A DNA stretch of 64,000 nucleotides from an uncultured Isosphaeraceae bacterium (GTDB taxonomy: Bacteria > Planctomycetota > Planctomycetia > Isosphaerales > Isosphaeraceae): positions 1 to 64,000 of the forward strand of contig CAMFLR010000011.1 of NCBI GenBank assembly GCA_945957605.1, read 5' to 3'. Positions within the stretch are counted from its first letter, which is position 1. Each line of letters begins with the position of its first letter. The notes beneath the pieces were generated by a model. That model was not told where the DNA came from and did not search any database. It saw only the letters and a program-made list of their open reading frames with translations. The position numbers were made by a program, and so were the translations under genes. Below are positions 25,551 through 37,500 of the stretch, in pieces.

Positions 25551-25885
25551 TCGGACTGCTCCTTGAGATCTTCGAGAAAGGAGTCGAGCTGATCGAGGCG
25601 TCGTTCCCAGAGCGAGCGTTGGGCGGATAGCCAATCCTCAGCCTCCCTCAGCGTGTTCGGGGCAAGCTCGTAAGTGCGGACCCGCCCAGACTTCCGGGAT
25701 TGGACCAGGCCGCATTTCTGGAGCACGTCCAAATGCTGGAGGAAGGACGGCAGGGCCATCTTGAACGGCTGGGCCAGCTCGGTCGTCGCGGTCGGCCCGC
25801 GCGAGAGCCGCTCCACCACGGCCCGCCGGGTCGGATCAGCCAACGCCTGGAAGACGAGGTTCAGCTCTGCCATTTGGTTAGGCAT
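25547..25885 (-). CDS. ArsR-family transcriptional regulator (SdpR/autorepressor type)
   Basis: The winged-helix pattern is clear: [20 protein letters not shown], then [20 protein letters not shown], and [15 protein letters not shown]. No cysteine pair of a metal sensor is present, so it is of the non-metal SdpR-like type usually paired with an SRPBCC gene. It is first in the operon with the SRPBCC and DUF4287 genes. Palindromes with GTTAG/CTAAC arms lie over and upstream of its start, which suggests autorepression. Confidence 0.92.
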   Translation of the reverse strand: MPNQMAELNLVFQALADPTRRAVVERLSRGPTATTELAQPFKMALPSFLQHLDVLQKCGLVQSRKSGRVRTYELAPNTLREAEDWLSAQRSLWERRLDQLDSFLEDLKEQSE

Positions 25886-25929
25886 GTGACTAACTATAGC
25901 CCGACTCTTGGTTAGGTCAATACCTAACT
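25878..25929. promoter_or_regulatory. Probable operators of the ArsR-SRPBCC operon
   Basis: Two inverted repeats share arms. GTTAGGT, 4 bases, ACCTAAC (25912-25929) is perfect. GTTAG, 8 bases, CTAAC (25878-25895) covers the start codon. The pair would suit two ArsR-type dimers controlling the promoter. Confidence 0.65.
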
Positions 25930-26100
25930 GTCCGTTGAAATGCGTTGGTTTTTCCGCCCCTTTGTTGAAGCGGCGTGCGTCTTGGTCGCTCGACTCGTCC
26001 TATTTTCCAATCCCTCCTTCCCCGCACATCAAACTTACGACGTACCCTCGCTAATCTTCGCCCGTATCTTTCCGGACTTGGCTCGTTTGTTTACACGCAA

Positions 26101-27003
26101 TCACGGCATCCAGTAACTATTAGAGAAGCGAAGCACATTTGCTCCGTCATCGATTCGGAACGCTTCAACGTGGAAACCGACGGAGCTGACTCCAAAAACT
26201 GCAACACGATCCCCTTGCTCAGTCACTTCGACCCATTGACGAGATTGACCACCGAAGTTTCCCCACCACGCCCCCCAGACATCGGCGACCCAACGGACTT
26301 TAGCCGACGAACGATCGACGCAGGCCAGCTTGTACGGATAACCGACGGAATCGAACGCGCCAAGATAGACGCGATCATTGGTAACAAGGGCACAGACGCC
26401 ATCGACGAACTGGTCACTCCCAAGTTTCTCACGCAACCCATCAGGAATGATGGCGAACTCTGAGCCAACCCGAACGACTGGTTTTCCTTCTCGCAAGTCG
26501 AATTTCGCTTGCGGAGGTAATGCGGTCGCGGATGGCTTCATTTCGCGATAATCCGCGAGGGTGATTCCACCTGCGTAGACGTTCCCGCGGCGATTGGCCC
26601 GAGCATCGAGGATCGCGGCTGCCCACCACTGGGGCGCCTGCAAGCGTGCTCGCCCTTCGAGATAACCGAGAAACCTGGCCAGCTTGTCCGAATCCGGCCG
26701 GACGACCTGAGGCGGCTTCTCTGGAATGGCAAGTTCAATCTGCTGCCAGGCGGCCTGGACTGCGATGGTATCACTGGGATTCGCCTGAAGCCGTCGAACC
26801 TCTTCGGTCGTCGCCTCTTTAAAGAGCGTGCTATAAGCGGAGACGGCATCGTGCGGAGTTTTGGCGATTAGGATCGCGCGAATCTCTTTCTTCTTCTCAG
26901 TCGGAGGCTCGACCGAGAGTGGCCGATCTTGCGACATAGCCAAGACCGCTGATAGAGCAGTTATTGCGAGCGCAAAGTAAAACGGCAAAGATCGTCGGCT
27001 CAT
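26101..27003 (-). CDS. Secreted protein of unknown function with beta-propeller-like C terminus
   Basis: The signal peptide is plain (SLPFYFALAITALSAVLAMS), and a strong SD (AGGAGGA) precedes the ATG. The first half is helical. The second half has repeated short strands ending in W or Y (YLGAFDSVGYPYKLACVDRS, KVRWVADVWGAWWGNF, DRVAVFGVSSVGFHVEAF), like one or two blades of a PQQ-type or WD-type propeller. The whole is too short for a full propeller. No catalytic motif is seen. It stands alone on the minus strand. Confidence 0.78.
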   Translation of the reverse strand: MSRRSLPFYFALAITALSAVLAMSQDRPLSVEPPTEKKKEIRAILIAKTPHDAVSAYSTLFKEATTEEVRRLQANPSDTIAVQAAWQQIELAIPEKPPQVVRPDSDKLARFLGYLEGRARLQAPQWWAAAILDARANRRGNVYAGGITLADYREMKPSATALPPQAKFDLREGKPVVRVGSEFAIIPDGLREKLGSDQFVDGVCALVTNDRVYLGAFDSVGYPYKLACVDRSSAKVRWVADVWGAWWGNFGGQSRQWVEVTEQGDRVAVFGVSSVGFHVEAFRIDDGANVLRFSNSYWMP

Positions 27004-27333
27004 TTCCTCCTCCTATTCGATCGGAAACAACGCAGACAACCACAATTCTATCGGGTTCGTAAGGGGTAGTCTGCGCGTCGCTCCGCTTGTTGAACAAGAC
27101 CGTCTGCCGTACCGTGAATCACAGCCGAGATCCTATGCGCGATCTTGCCATTGCCCTCATAACACTTGGACCAGCTTATGGGCGAGCGGCATTCGAGCGC
27201 CCCCCTTCCCATCCGAAAACGATATCAGCGATCCGCTCGGAACAATTTCCGAACGAATCGCTGATCTAATGATCCTGGCTTATTGCATACGAAGCCCTTG
27301 AATTCTCATTCCAGCCTAGGGCTTCGAATAGCG
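27004..27333. other. Intergenic region with two hairpins downstream of the protease gene
   Basis: Two 9-bp perfect inverted repeats are present. CGAAGCCCT/AGGGCTTCG (27290-27326) lies just behind the protease gene, and ATCAGCGAT/ATCGCTGAT (27224-27265) lies further on. Neither has a T tract. They may be weak terminators or mRNA 3' structures. Confidence 0.5.
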
Positions 27334-28341
27334 TTAGACGCCATCAAAATTTCCGCCGATCGGCTTGAAGCCCGAGCCGCCGTATCCGCCACCACCGCCG
27401 CCGTTGTAAAAGGAAGGACTCGTGGTGTTGTATCCGCTGGCGGAGGTGACGTAGGTAAAGCCGTAGATTGAGCCGTGGTGGCCATAGACCGCGAAATCAG
27501 TCTTGCCATCGCCATCAAAATCGCCGGTCAGCGGAATATCCGAGATCCAATCGAAGTTGGTATTACTCGGCAGAATGGTCAGCGTGTTCGTGCCGGTGAT
27601 CCAGGAATGGAACGCGAACTCACCGGTCAGTGTGCCGCTGTTTTGGCCGTAAACACCGAACTCCGACCTTCCAGAGCCGTCGAAATCGCCGACGATCGGC
27701 TTAAAGCCGGGACCACCCATTCCACCGCCGCCGCCACCGTTATAGAACGACGGCGAGCCGGTGTTGAAACCACTCGCTGCGGTTAGATAGGTGAATCCAT
27801 AGATCGACCCGTGCAGACCGTAGACCGCAAAGTCCGTCTTGCCGTCACCGTCGAAATCTCCTACGAGCGGTTTGTCAGTGGACCAGTTGAAGTTGGTGTT
27901 GCTCGGGAAAATCGTCAGCGTGTTCGTGCCTGTGATCCACGAATGGAACGCGAACTCGCCGGTTGAAGTGCCGCTGTTTTGGCCGTAAACACCGAACTCC
28001 GTCCGGCCCGAGCCATCGAAGTCGCCGACGATGGGAACGAAGCCCGGGCCTCCCATCCCACCACCACCATTGCCATTATACGACGACGGAGAGCTCGTGT
28101 TGAAACCGCTAGCAGCGGTGAGGTAAGTAAAGCTATAGATCGAGCCGTGGAGCCCGTAGACGCCGAAATCGGTCTTACCGTCACCGTCGAAGTCGCCAGT
28201 GATCGGCTGATCTGATGACCAATTGAAATTGCTGTTGTTTGGCAGAATGGTCAACGTGTTCGTGCCCGTTGCCCAGGAATGGAACGAGAATTCACCAGTC
28301 AACGTGCCCGAATTCTGTCCATAAACCCCGAACTCCGTAGG
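27334..28341 (-). repeat. Three tandem 336-bp units within the protease gene
   Basis: The same codons for QNSG recur at 27634, 27970 and 28306, exactly 336 bp apart. The units are so alike at the DNA level that recent unit duplication or ongoing gene conversion is likely. The most N-terminal unit is the most diverged. Confidence 0.85.
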
Positions 28342-29556
28342 CTCATGATTCTGCGCCAGTTGCGGGATGAGTTTATCAGCGATAGGCGACCCCATGCCAG
28401 TCACGTAGTCGTAGCCTATGCCCGCGGAGTAATTCGGCGTGCCGGTGCTCGTTCCCGTGGTCACGTCGTGGAGATCCGCCCGACTCTTGTAGATCGTTTT
28501 AAGGATCTCCTGCGGATCGGTCGCGTTAATCGCAACATGACTTACTGCTGCCCTGCCCTGATCGGCAATCGCAACGATTGCGGCCCATTGCGGTGCCCCC
28601 GCGCTAGTGCCGTAGGCCGACATCCACCCGTACGATGTACCAAAGTACGGAGTCGAGTCATAGACGGCGAACGTACTATTCTGCGATGCGTTGTATGCCA
28701 CGTCGGGAGTGGCTCTCGCGGTCGAGGTCTGCGTAACCACACCCGATTGATAGCTAGGTTGGGTCTCTACTGCACTAGGACCCCCTCCACTTCCAGCCCA
28801 GCCCGTCTCGGTTGGGTAGAGATTGTTCGTTCCCAGCGTAAGTTCGGTGCCTCCCACCGAAAGAACGTTGGGAGACGCGGAAGGATACGACGCTGGCGCT
28901 CCAGTATCTCCGGAAGACGCAACGAACACGGTTCCCGCTTGGACGAAGTCGCTATCGTAGGTCGCTTCGTTTAATGCCTCACCAGTGCCCCAGCTCATGG
29001 ACACCACATTCGCATGGGCCCCAGCGTATGTGGCAGCGGCTAGGAGATCCAGAATGTTGTCGGAATTCGCTTCGACCAACATAATGCTGGCGCCTGGGGC
29101 AACCGCATGCGCCCATTCGACATCGAGCGCTGTCTCAAACGCCCAATTTCCCGTGGGATCAGCGGCCGGGTAAGTCGTGCCGCCTGTTTGATTGACCCGA
29201 TTGATCGTTAGGCTGGGTAACCCAAATTGAGTGTCGAATACATTCAGATCAGACTGGATGTTCGCGTCGTCGTATGCGTCAACAATCGCAATCGTCTGCC
29301 CCGCACCATCTCCTTGAACCGTTCCAAAGAAAACCTTATCAACACCGTACGCATGCCGAATTTGCGACGGCGTAAGGGCCGTCGGCGGCGGTGAAGTATT
29401 CACAACAAGCGGAGACGCGAAAGACATTGGTGTCGCGACCAAACCCGCGAGCGTCGCTGCAGTTAGAAGTTGGCGCTGGTCGAGGCCTTCGACGCCTGGC
29501 GCAAATCGTCGCTTCTTCGAAGTCGCGCGGGAGCGGGAGAGTTTTGAGCGCATCAC
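27334..29556 (-). CDS. Secreted sedolisin (peptidase S53) with three C-terminal FG-GAP units
   Basis: The basic N terminus with APGVEGLDQRQLLTA is the planctomycete export motif. The protease domain (about 60-400) keeps the sedolisin residues: Glu141 and Asp145 in FETALDVEW, the oxyanion Asp217 in SSGDTG, and the nucleophile Ser318 in YGTSAGAP. A long propeptide is absent, as in some bacterial members. From ~405 to the C terminus run three units of 112 residues, each with FDGDGKTDF- and FDGSGRTEF-type calcium-binding FG-GAP loops. These probably anchor it to the surface or to polysaccharide. Start is a GTG with AGGGGA 8 bases upstream. Confidence 0.93.
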   Translation of the reverse strand: MMRSKLSRSRATSKKRRFAPGVEGLDQRQLLTAATLAGLVATPMSFASPLVVNTSPPPTALTPSQIRHAYGVDKVFFGTVQGDGAGQTIAIVDAYDDANIQSDLNVFDTQFGLPSLTINRVNQTGGTTYPAADPTGNWAFETALDVEWAHAVAPGASIMLVEANSDNILDLLAAATYAGAHANVVSMSWGTGEALNEATYDSDFVQAGTVFVASSGDTGAPASYPSASPNVLSVGGTELTLGTNNLYPTETGWAGSGGGPSAVETQPSYQSGVVTQTSTARATPDVAYNASQNSTFAVYDSTPYFGTSYGWMSAYGTSAGAPQWAAIVAIADQGRAAVSHVAINATDPQEILKTIYKSRADLHDVTTGTSTGTPNYSAGIGYDYVTGMGSPIADKLIPQLAQNHEPTEFGVYGQNSGTLTGEFSFHSWATGTNTLTILPNNSNFNWSSDQPITGDFDGDGKTDFGVYGLHGSIYSFTYLTAASGFNTSSPSSYNGNGGGGMGGPGFVPIVGDFDGSGRTEFGVYGQNSGTSTGEFAFHSWITGTNTLTIFPSNTNFNWSTDKPLVGDFDGDGKTDFAVYGLHGSIYGFTYLTAASGFNTGSPSFYNGGGGGGMGGPGFKPIVGDFDGSGRSEFGVYGQNSGTLTGEFAFHSWITGTNTLTILPSNTNFDWISDIPLTGDFDGDGKTDFAVYGHHGSIYGFTYVTSASGYNTTSPSFYNGGGGGGYGGSGFKPIGGNFDGV

Positions 29557-30834
29557 GGTGAAGTCCCCTTGGTGTTAGAAACCTTCCTCACAACTATTCG
29601 CGGCCGAACTCACTGAAACGAAATGAATCGCGCAGACATTCATTGCGAATCGCCAGGACGAACCCTCGCGATTGAACAAGTATGCTGATTGCACAGCGAG
29701 GCAAAACGCCGCAAAAGACCTGAAACCACTGCTGTATGACAAGAGCCAACGCAGCCTTGAGCTCAATCGCTCAAAGCGGGTTCGTTACCTCATGGACGCT
29801 GCTCTACCCAACACCTTGACGCAAACGACAGGTCGTTGTCATCGATAGTCGGCTCTGAGAACATGCGAGCGATGGGCGCGCCGGTCCGAGAAAAACCAAG
29901 CAACACATGGAGTCGAACCCATTGTCGCTTTGCGCTCTTTCGAATTCCCGCCGCTTCATCGGCTACCGGAGGGAAGTGCAATCCCATCTTCGATATGCGA
30001 ACTCACCGCAAGACGATAGGGTTGAGAGAACTCAACCGATTCGATGTATGCCAGTAAACAGCCCGACGGCGAAATCGTACCATTTTCTACAGACTAGTGG
30101 TCGATTTGCCGTAAAGGTCCAACGACTAGGGCGAGGGCGATATCGATGCCGTGATCATGTTCTGCAATGCCTGCCGTGCTACACGACGCAATGAGACGAT
30201 TTGCCGCCCTTTGACGAGCAATTTGAGCCGATACTCGTCCGTTTGCCAAATGTGGCAGTCAACCATTTTCGCACCACTAGTTCGCTTCGCCGACTGTGTA
30301 GATTTCATAGCTCGCTTGTCATCTCTTACACGGTTTATTGATAAGTCTTGCCGCACTCGTTAGCTCAGCGCGTGCACCAGCACCGGAGACTGATACTGGC
30401 TCGCACGCATATTTCTTGCTTACGCATCGCACTTTAGAAGCCTAATGTTTCTATGTCAATACGCGAGCTGACCATAAAAATGAAAAGTCGTGATTTATTT
30501 AGTCTCTTCGCGAAAACCTTATTTTTTGGCCGAAATGTTCACAATTTCCCAATCCGTGGGAGCCTTGAATTGTCGAGCCATCGATCGAGGCGTTACTTTA
30601 CCGGGCAACCATCCGTTTATACATCAGCTTTAAGACCATCATAGACGTACATGACTTGCCGATCGCTCTTCCTTTCCGCATCAGACCTCAAATGGTCATC
30701 CAATAACAAGGCAAGCCCTTCAATTCTTTTGTACGATCTTACTCAAGTTTAGCACACCATATCGGCCGAAGTAGGACGAGCAATTCTCAGCGCGCATGTT
30801 GGCTTCACACGAAAACTGCCAACGTCGGCATCGA
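29557..30834. other. Long intergenic region, no supported gene
   Basis: About 1.3 kb. A minus-strand frame at 30126-30356 has a protein-like composition but no family or SD support, so I do not call it. The stretch from about 30400 is AT-rich. It ends in IS5 debris. Confidence 0.45.
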
Positions 30835-30936
30835 ATGCGAGTCGGCTATGATCGCCTTGACGTAATCATAGACGCTTGGGCGACGCTGGCCGCTAGCGCG
30901 AACTGCTTTCGGCTATTACACCATGATGATATGTAA
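30835..30936 (+). pseudogene. C-terminal remnant of an IS5-family transposase
   Basis: The frame reads MRVGYDRLDVIIDAWATLAA, then SANCFRLLHHDDM and a stop. It is the undisturbed counterpart of 14685-14790, followed after 7 bases by the right terminal repeat. Confidence 0.78.
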
Positions 30937-30943
30937 AAATTCA

Positions 30944-30959
30944 GTTTTGTCAGAGCCGC
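30944..30959 (-). repeat. IS5 right terminal inverted repeat
   Basis: GTTTTGTCAGAGCCGC follows the transposase remnant at the spacing expected for an element end. The left part of the element is gone. Confidence 0.65.
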
Positions 30960-31577
30960 TTAGTCCAACTCGGTGACTTGGGCTCGCCCCACTTCGCTAG
31001 CTGCGGGCGTGACGGTTTTCGGACGTGTCCACAGCAACATGAATCTTCGACCCTTTTTGTTCAGCACGGACCTTGAACGGCCAGCCTCGCGCGAGCGCGG
31101 TATGGCGTTTCCTATCTTTGGAATTCAATGCGTGTCGATTCAACAGACCAATAATAAGGTCAGTAACTCGTCTTATTAGGCTGCAATTTCTTCGCGATTC
31201 TTGTTCAATTGAACAATGAAGAACTCGCACAGAAAACTTCATGAATGATCGTTCAGAGCGACATTTTTGTGGTTTGGTGATCCGTTAGGCGGTGCTAAAT
31301 CACGGGAATGCTGCTGAAACAATAGGAGGTTTTGGCGAAATCTGCATTCTAGGTGTTTTTTGCTGGACCGAGCTTCAAAGGCGAGGCACAATTCAACACA
31401 TCGAGAATGTTGAGTCCGTATTGCGTTGATGCAATCTGTTGCGTGGCGTGACGAATCGTTCGCCTGTGTGTTCATCCGACTGGATCCCGCCGGAGCTTTC
31501 GCCACGCACCGGAAGATCTTTGCTTATCAGGTCCGCTGTTTCGACATCCCCCCGCCCCCTTCGAGTCGAGCACTTCC
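30960..31577. other. Upstream region of the 3028-residue protein gene
   Basis: It should contain the promoter of the giant gene. Small frames here have no family signature. Confidence 0.45.
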
Positions 31578-34500
31578 ATGAAGATCAAGCCGTACCGTCG
31601 CGAACTGGCACTTCCCAAGCCCATCCGGCCCAGTTTTCGTCGGCCCTTGCGGCCTCGTTTGGAGTGGCTCGAAGAACGGGCGTTGCTTGCGGTAAACATC
31701 ACCGCAAATGGAACCTTGCCAGACGCGATTGTGGTCGGTCGGACGTTGAGCGTGCCTCAGTCTAATCAGGCGGGAACGAACGCGACGCCGCCTTCTCCAA
31801 GCTATTTCGTAAGCGAGGTCGTCAATAACCAGGTCACGATTACGTACAGCGTTTACAACGAACAGGCGAACGACGAAACCGGGGTTTTGCTTACCGACAA
31901 TTTGCAACCTGGAATCACCGTTGCAAGCGCTTCTCAGGCGTTCGACCAGAGCGGGCAAAGCTTGGTCTTTAGCCTCGGGACTATTCCGGGATTCAACCGC
32001 GCGAGTGTTTCGATCACTCTGAATCTACCCAAATCGACGCCAACTCAATTGGACGACGGAGCGCGAGTTTACGCGACGCTGAACGCGAACGCGGTCAGTA
32101 ATTCAACTCCAGCGGCAGTTCTGAGCACCGGTACGGTCGACGCCACGTTGCTTGCGTCGACTCCGGACGCTAACACCAACGATCCGTACATCCAGGAGCA
32201 AGCGGCGAAACTCAAGTACGACCCGACGCAAATCTTCAACTTCCTTCACACTCAGGTTGGATACAACTCTTACTACGGATCGATGAGAGGCGCTCGGGGA
32301 ACACTCTGGAGCGCTGCGGGAAATGCTCTCGACGTCGCGAGTTTGGGAGTGGCGCTCATGCGCGCCTCGGGAATTCCTGCGCAATATGTTGCGGGAACGC
32401 TTTCTTCCACCCAGGCACAGGGCCTTGTTGCGTCGATGTTCGCCCCCAGCCTGCAGTCGGCCGGGTATATCTCTTCGGGTACGCAGACGTCGAATCCGAT
32501 TTTCAACTTTCAACTCACGAGCGAAGCAGCTAGTCATTACTGGTTTCAGTTCAACGCCGGATCGGGCATGAAAGATGCCGATCCGTTGATCTCCGGCGCA
32601 TCGATCGGCCAGGTTTTCACCACGTCGACGAGTACCTTCGCCCAAGTGGCCGACGCGCTTCGCGATAAGGTGGTGATCAAACTGAACGCGGAGACTTACA
32701 CCCAGGCTTCGGCCCTTTTCGGCGCTGGCAGCGGACTGTCAACGAATACCGTCCTGACGCAAACCTTCAATGACGTCGATCTGGTTGGCCGACCGTTGAC
32801 GATCGGAAACCTCGTCAGCAGCAACGGCATTGGCGCGGCCGTTTTCTCGGTGAGCACGACCACTTATACGCCTTACATTATCGTTGGCGGCGATGGATTC
32901 GATCCCAGCGGCGATCAAATCATCTTGGGGCAAGCGTACCAGCAAACGGTCACGAATTTTCCGCTCGGCAACCAACTCGTAACCGGACTGTTCCTGGAAG
33001 TTGACGAGACCGACTCCAACGGCGCTGCAAATACCTTCAATCGCACACTTGCCGATGCGATTGGAACCGCCGCAAGACTGGGCGGCGGCGGTTCCGCGTC
33101 AGTTGACCCGAATGGTCCGCCTCTCATCTCACCTCTCGACCTTTGGACGCTGGATCTCAACTCCGGCCAGTTCAATCCTAATGCGTTCAACGGTGGGCTC
33201 GCACAGATTGCCGCACTTCAGAGTGGCTTCACGACTTTCACGAGCCAGCTATCGACCACGCCTCCAGGAGCAACAGACGACGCGCTGGGAACCCAGGCGA
33301 CCACTGCGCTGCGAAATGCGCTCGTAACGATGTCACGATCGCGGCTTGACCAGTTTGATATCACGTCGGATTCCTACACGCAGAGTATGGCGCAGGAACT
33401 TCTCGTAAAGGCCTACTTCGACAGTCCAAAGATTGTGGTGCTGTCGACCAGGGCAACGCTCGAGAAAGACGGCTCGGTGCAACTTGGCGTCTCGATCGAC
33501 CTGCTGAAAGATTCGATGCGAGTCATCGCATCAGCGGCGACCGCGGCCGGTGCCACAATTGGCTTCGAGTTCAATCGGGGCTTGATGGAGAATGTGATCG
33601 AGGCCGCGGCGATTGGAAATCCTCCCGGTGGCAATGCATCGTCGCCGATCAGCGCGCCCCTCGGAACGGCCGCGATCTTCCAGGCGGCGGTCCAGCAGGG
33701 GATTTCGTTCGTTACGCTCTTGCCCTCGAACGCGCAGGGGCTCGATGCGATCAATATTCCAGCCGACGCGAAAGCTTTGATTACTCAGGCACTCGCTAAT
33801 GGCGACATTGTCATCGTCCCGAGTTCGGCCGTTACGGTAAACGGGCAGCAGAGCACGGGCTGGTATCAACTTGACACATCGACAGGCGAAATCACCGGCG
33901 TCTTGGAGGATGGTCAACATGGCGGTATCGGTGAGTTCGCTGCCAATCAACTGCTAAATCCCACCAGCCAGACGAACATCTTTTCTGAGGGGGTAATCGC
34001 CGGCTTGACCGCGGGCAGCCTCGCGAAGCTCGCGGTATTTCTTTACAAAATCGCGCTTCAGGCCGCCGTCAATAGCGTGGACGATCCCGGTTTGAGCACT
34101 CTTGCCAACGTAAAACAACTCCTTAGCCTGTTCTATCAGGGGCTGACTCGTTCGATTGAAGCCGCGCTGATCGGCAAGCCGCCCTTGTTCGTTGCGGGAT
34201 TCGCCGTCGGTTTTACGGCGTCGCTTCTATTCGCCGCCGACCCGCCGATCGGCAGTTTCCTCATCGATCCCACGGCTCGCCTGATCAAATCGACGCCCAA
34301 TTCCTCGCAGATAAACACCAGCATTGCCGCGTCCAAAACCCCAGGTGCAGCGCAGGGAAGCGTCGCTACTTCAAATCTCAGTGTGAACGGACAGATTGCG
34401 GCGAGTTGGAGTTCATCCGCGAGAAGCGGGTTCGATGCGACCACGATCAGTGCTTCAAACGCGACGATTCAGGACAGCACGGGAAAAACCGTCGGCACAG

Positions 34501-37500
34501 GCTCAGTCTCGCTGGCAGGAACATCGCTCGTCGCGCTCGGAATCAGCGGCAACAACCAGTACAACGTCAATGGATCGGGAAGTTTGTCTTTCTACAGCGC
34601 GGCGGAAAGCGCATTGGGAGTAAGCGGCGACTGGGCCTTCTATTCGGCGACAATCACCGGCGGCCTGGCGATTTCTCTAGCGACGGGGCAGCTCACGCTT
34701 AACGGCATTTCGCTTCCAGTCGGCACGTACACCATTTTGGCTGCTTCCGCAACGATTGCGGGAAGCGGTCCGAGCACAACGCCGAGTTTTTCCGGCAGCA
34801 CGTCTCTCACAGTGAACCATGGTACGGTAAGCGTCGGTCCAGGAACCGGGTCGCCGACGGTTGGCGGTAAGCCATTGGATTCCAAGAATGGGTTCACGTT
34901 CACGGGTTACAGTGGAACGCTCAACGTAGCGGCCGGCTCGGGGGACGCCGACACGATTGTAATTGCCGGATCGGCCGAGAATGTTCTCAGTGTTTCGAGC
35001 TCGCCAAGCACGTTCTCGACCGATCAGAATACACCCATCAGCTTCACGCCCAGCGTTCAATCCAGCCTCGGAGATACGTACACGTTAACCGCGCTGGCTC
35101 CGAATGGCTGGACTGTGGCGATCGACGCCAGCGGCAAGGTCACCGTCACACCCGCCCCCGGCGTTCAATCGGGCACATTCGCTATCTCCGTTGTTGCTCA
35201 GTCGGCGACGAATCCGAACCTGGTGGCGCAAACGATCGTCAATGTGACGATTGGCGCGACTCAACCAGGCCTGAACTTTGGCGTCGCGCCAGATCCAATT
35301 CTCACTGTGCCATTCAACGGCGCGAACGTTCCTTCCGCCTTCCTGGCAAGCATTCAGAATCTCGGTCCAGCAAGCGACACATACAATCTCGCGTTCTCGA
35401 ACCTGCCTGGCTCCTTCACCTTGCTCAATTCGGGAACCAGCGTCACTGTTCCCGCGGGTGCGACCGGAGTGCTCGGACTTTATCTCCAGCCAATCTCCGG
35501 CCAACCACTCCCTGCACCCGAAACGGTCGTGAGTTTCACCGTCACAGCCACGAGCACAACTAACAATCAGTTGACCAAGTCGCAAACCGTGACGTTGACC
35601 GTGCCAACGATTGAAGGCGTGACGCTGACCGCCGATCCCGTGATCGTGAACACGCTCCCTGGCACAGCGGTCACGCAAAAGATCATTCTCACGAACGTCG
35701 GCAACATTGCGGAAACCGGAATCAAGCTAACGACCAGCAACATCGCCAGCCTCACCGTCGGGCCGATCGCCTCGATTGATCTGGCTGTTGGTGAGTCGAA
35801 GACGATCGAGATCACGCTCACTCCAGGGGCGAGCGTGCCGCTCAATTCCGAGTTGAGCACGACGTTGACCGCAACATTTGGATTGCTCAAAACGACTCAG
35901 ACGTTGCCGCTCGACGTCGCGGTCGTCGCACCTGGTGTTACAGCGATCGCCAACGCCGCGGCCGCAGCGACGGAGTTGAGCGACACCAACCTCGCCGACC
36001 GGCTGCATGACCTCAGTGTTGCGCTGACGAATCTGGCGCAGACGCCGCTTAACCCTGTTTATAAGGGGCAGGTACTCGCCAATATCGACAGCATCGTTAG
36101 CCTGCTCACGACTGATCCATTCTTGTCGGGCTTCACGGGGGATTTGACCGCCGCGCGTGCCTCGTTGGCCACCGCGACAACGGCATCGGCGGTACAGTCG
36201 GCCGAGATAACGCTCGGTAACGCTTTGACAAATCTCGCCACCGTCATCGGCGACGATGCTCAACACACATTCACGCTCTCGCTTTCACCTGACCGCGAAA
36301 TCGTGCAGCCGAACGCTCCCGAGACATTCTCGATCGTTATCGCGAACAAAGGTACAACCGCAACGACCTACAATCTCAGTGTGGTTGGCCTGCCGGCAGG
36401 CGTCAGTTCATCGTTCAGCCGTTCGTCGATCACGCTCCAGCCCGGCCAGTCGATCAACGCGGGCAACGGCGCCCCCATTTTGACGCTCACTGAGTCGGGC
36501 ACGACTCTGTTCGCCACCGACTTCCAGGTTGTGGTCACAGCGGAGGGGGCGCCTGAAATCACCCAGGCGACACCGGGGCATTTGACGCTGCGCGACGTTT
36601 CCTACGTCGTCGCGACCGTTACGCCGACGCCAGGATTCACGAACGCCGGCGGCATGGTCGACGTCAAGGCGCTGATTCAAGCGACGGTGAATGTTCCCAC
36701 GCAACTCAAGGCCGGGTACACAGTGGCGGACTCAACTGGTCACGTCATTTTCACGTCGAGCCTGCAGAGTGTTTCGGTCGGCGTCGCGACGGGAGCGCAG
36801 ACGGTCGATTTTGGAAATCTCGATACAACTGCTTTCGCCGACGGTGTCGACACGATCACCGTGCAGCTTTACGACAACTCCGGCACAGCGATCGTCGGCG
36901 CCACGGGTACGGGCAGTTTGTTAATTGGCCAACCCGTCGTGGGAACGTTGTCGACGAGTCCGTCGACGGTGCCAACCGGCACGGTGCCTGTCACAACCAC
37001 ACTGTCGATCACCACACAGCAGACCTTCACTCCGCCACTTTCTTTGCTCGGGGCTGTATCGACCCCAGCGCCCGGTACTTCGGTCGCACTTTTCTCTTCT
37101 GGTGGCAAGACCTACGCTTATGAGAGTGGTACGGGCGGCATCGATGTCATTGATGTGACCGATCCCACGAACCCACAATTTCTCGAGGCGTTCGGTCAGA
37201 ACGACGTCACCAACGGCCAGTTCGGTTTCAATATTGCCCGTGTCGTCAACGGAATTCTCATCGTTGGTACGTCGAACGGCAACAACGGCAGCGTGTTCAA
37301 CCTGCTTGCCTACTCACTCTCAAATCCTGCCTCGCCGTCTCTCATTAGCAATACAACCATCAACTATCGCTTCCTTTCCGACTTGCTTGTCAACAGCACA
37401 GGTACAGCGGCCTTTGTGCCGACAAACGGTTTCTTTCATTTCGGCTCATCGATCTTCCAGAATTTCGGCGACTTCGTGTCGATCGACCTTACCGATCCGA

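Noticed and set aside
30126..30356. Small minus-strand ORF with protein-like composition
   Set aside because: It has no SD, no family and stands in a long gap with other decayed sequence.
35727..36266. Minus-strand frame inside the 3028-residue gene
   Set aside because: It is antisense with very Arg-rich composition; the plus-strand domains are clear here.
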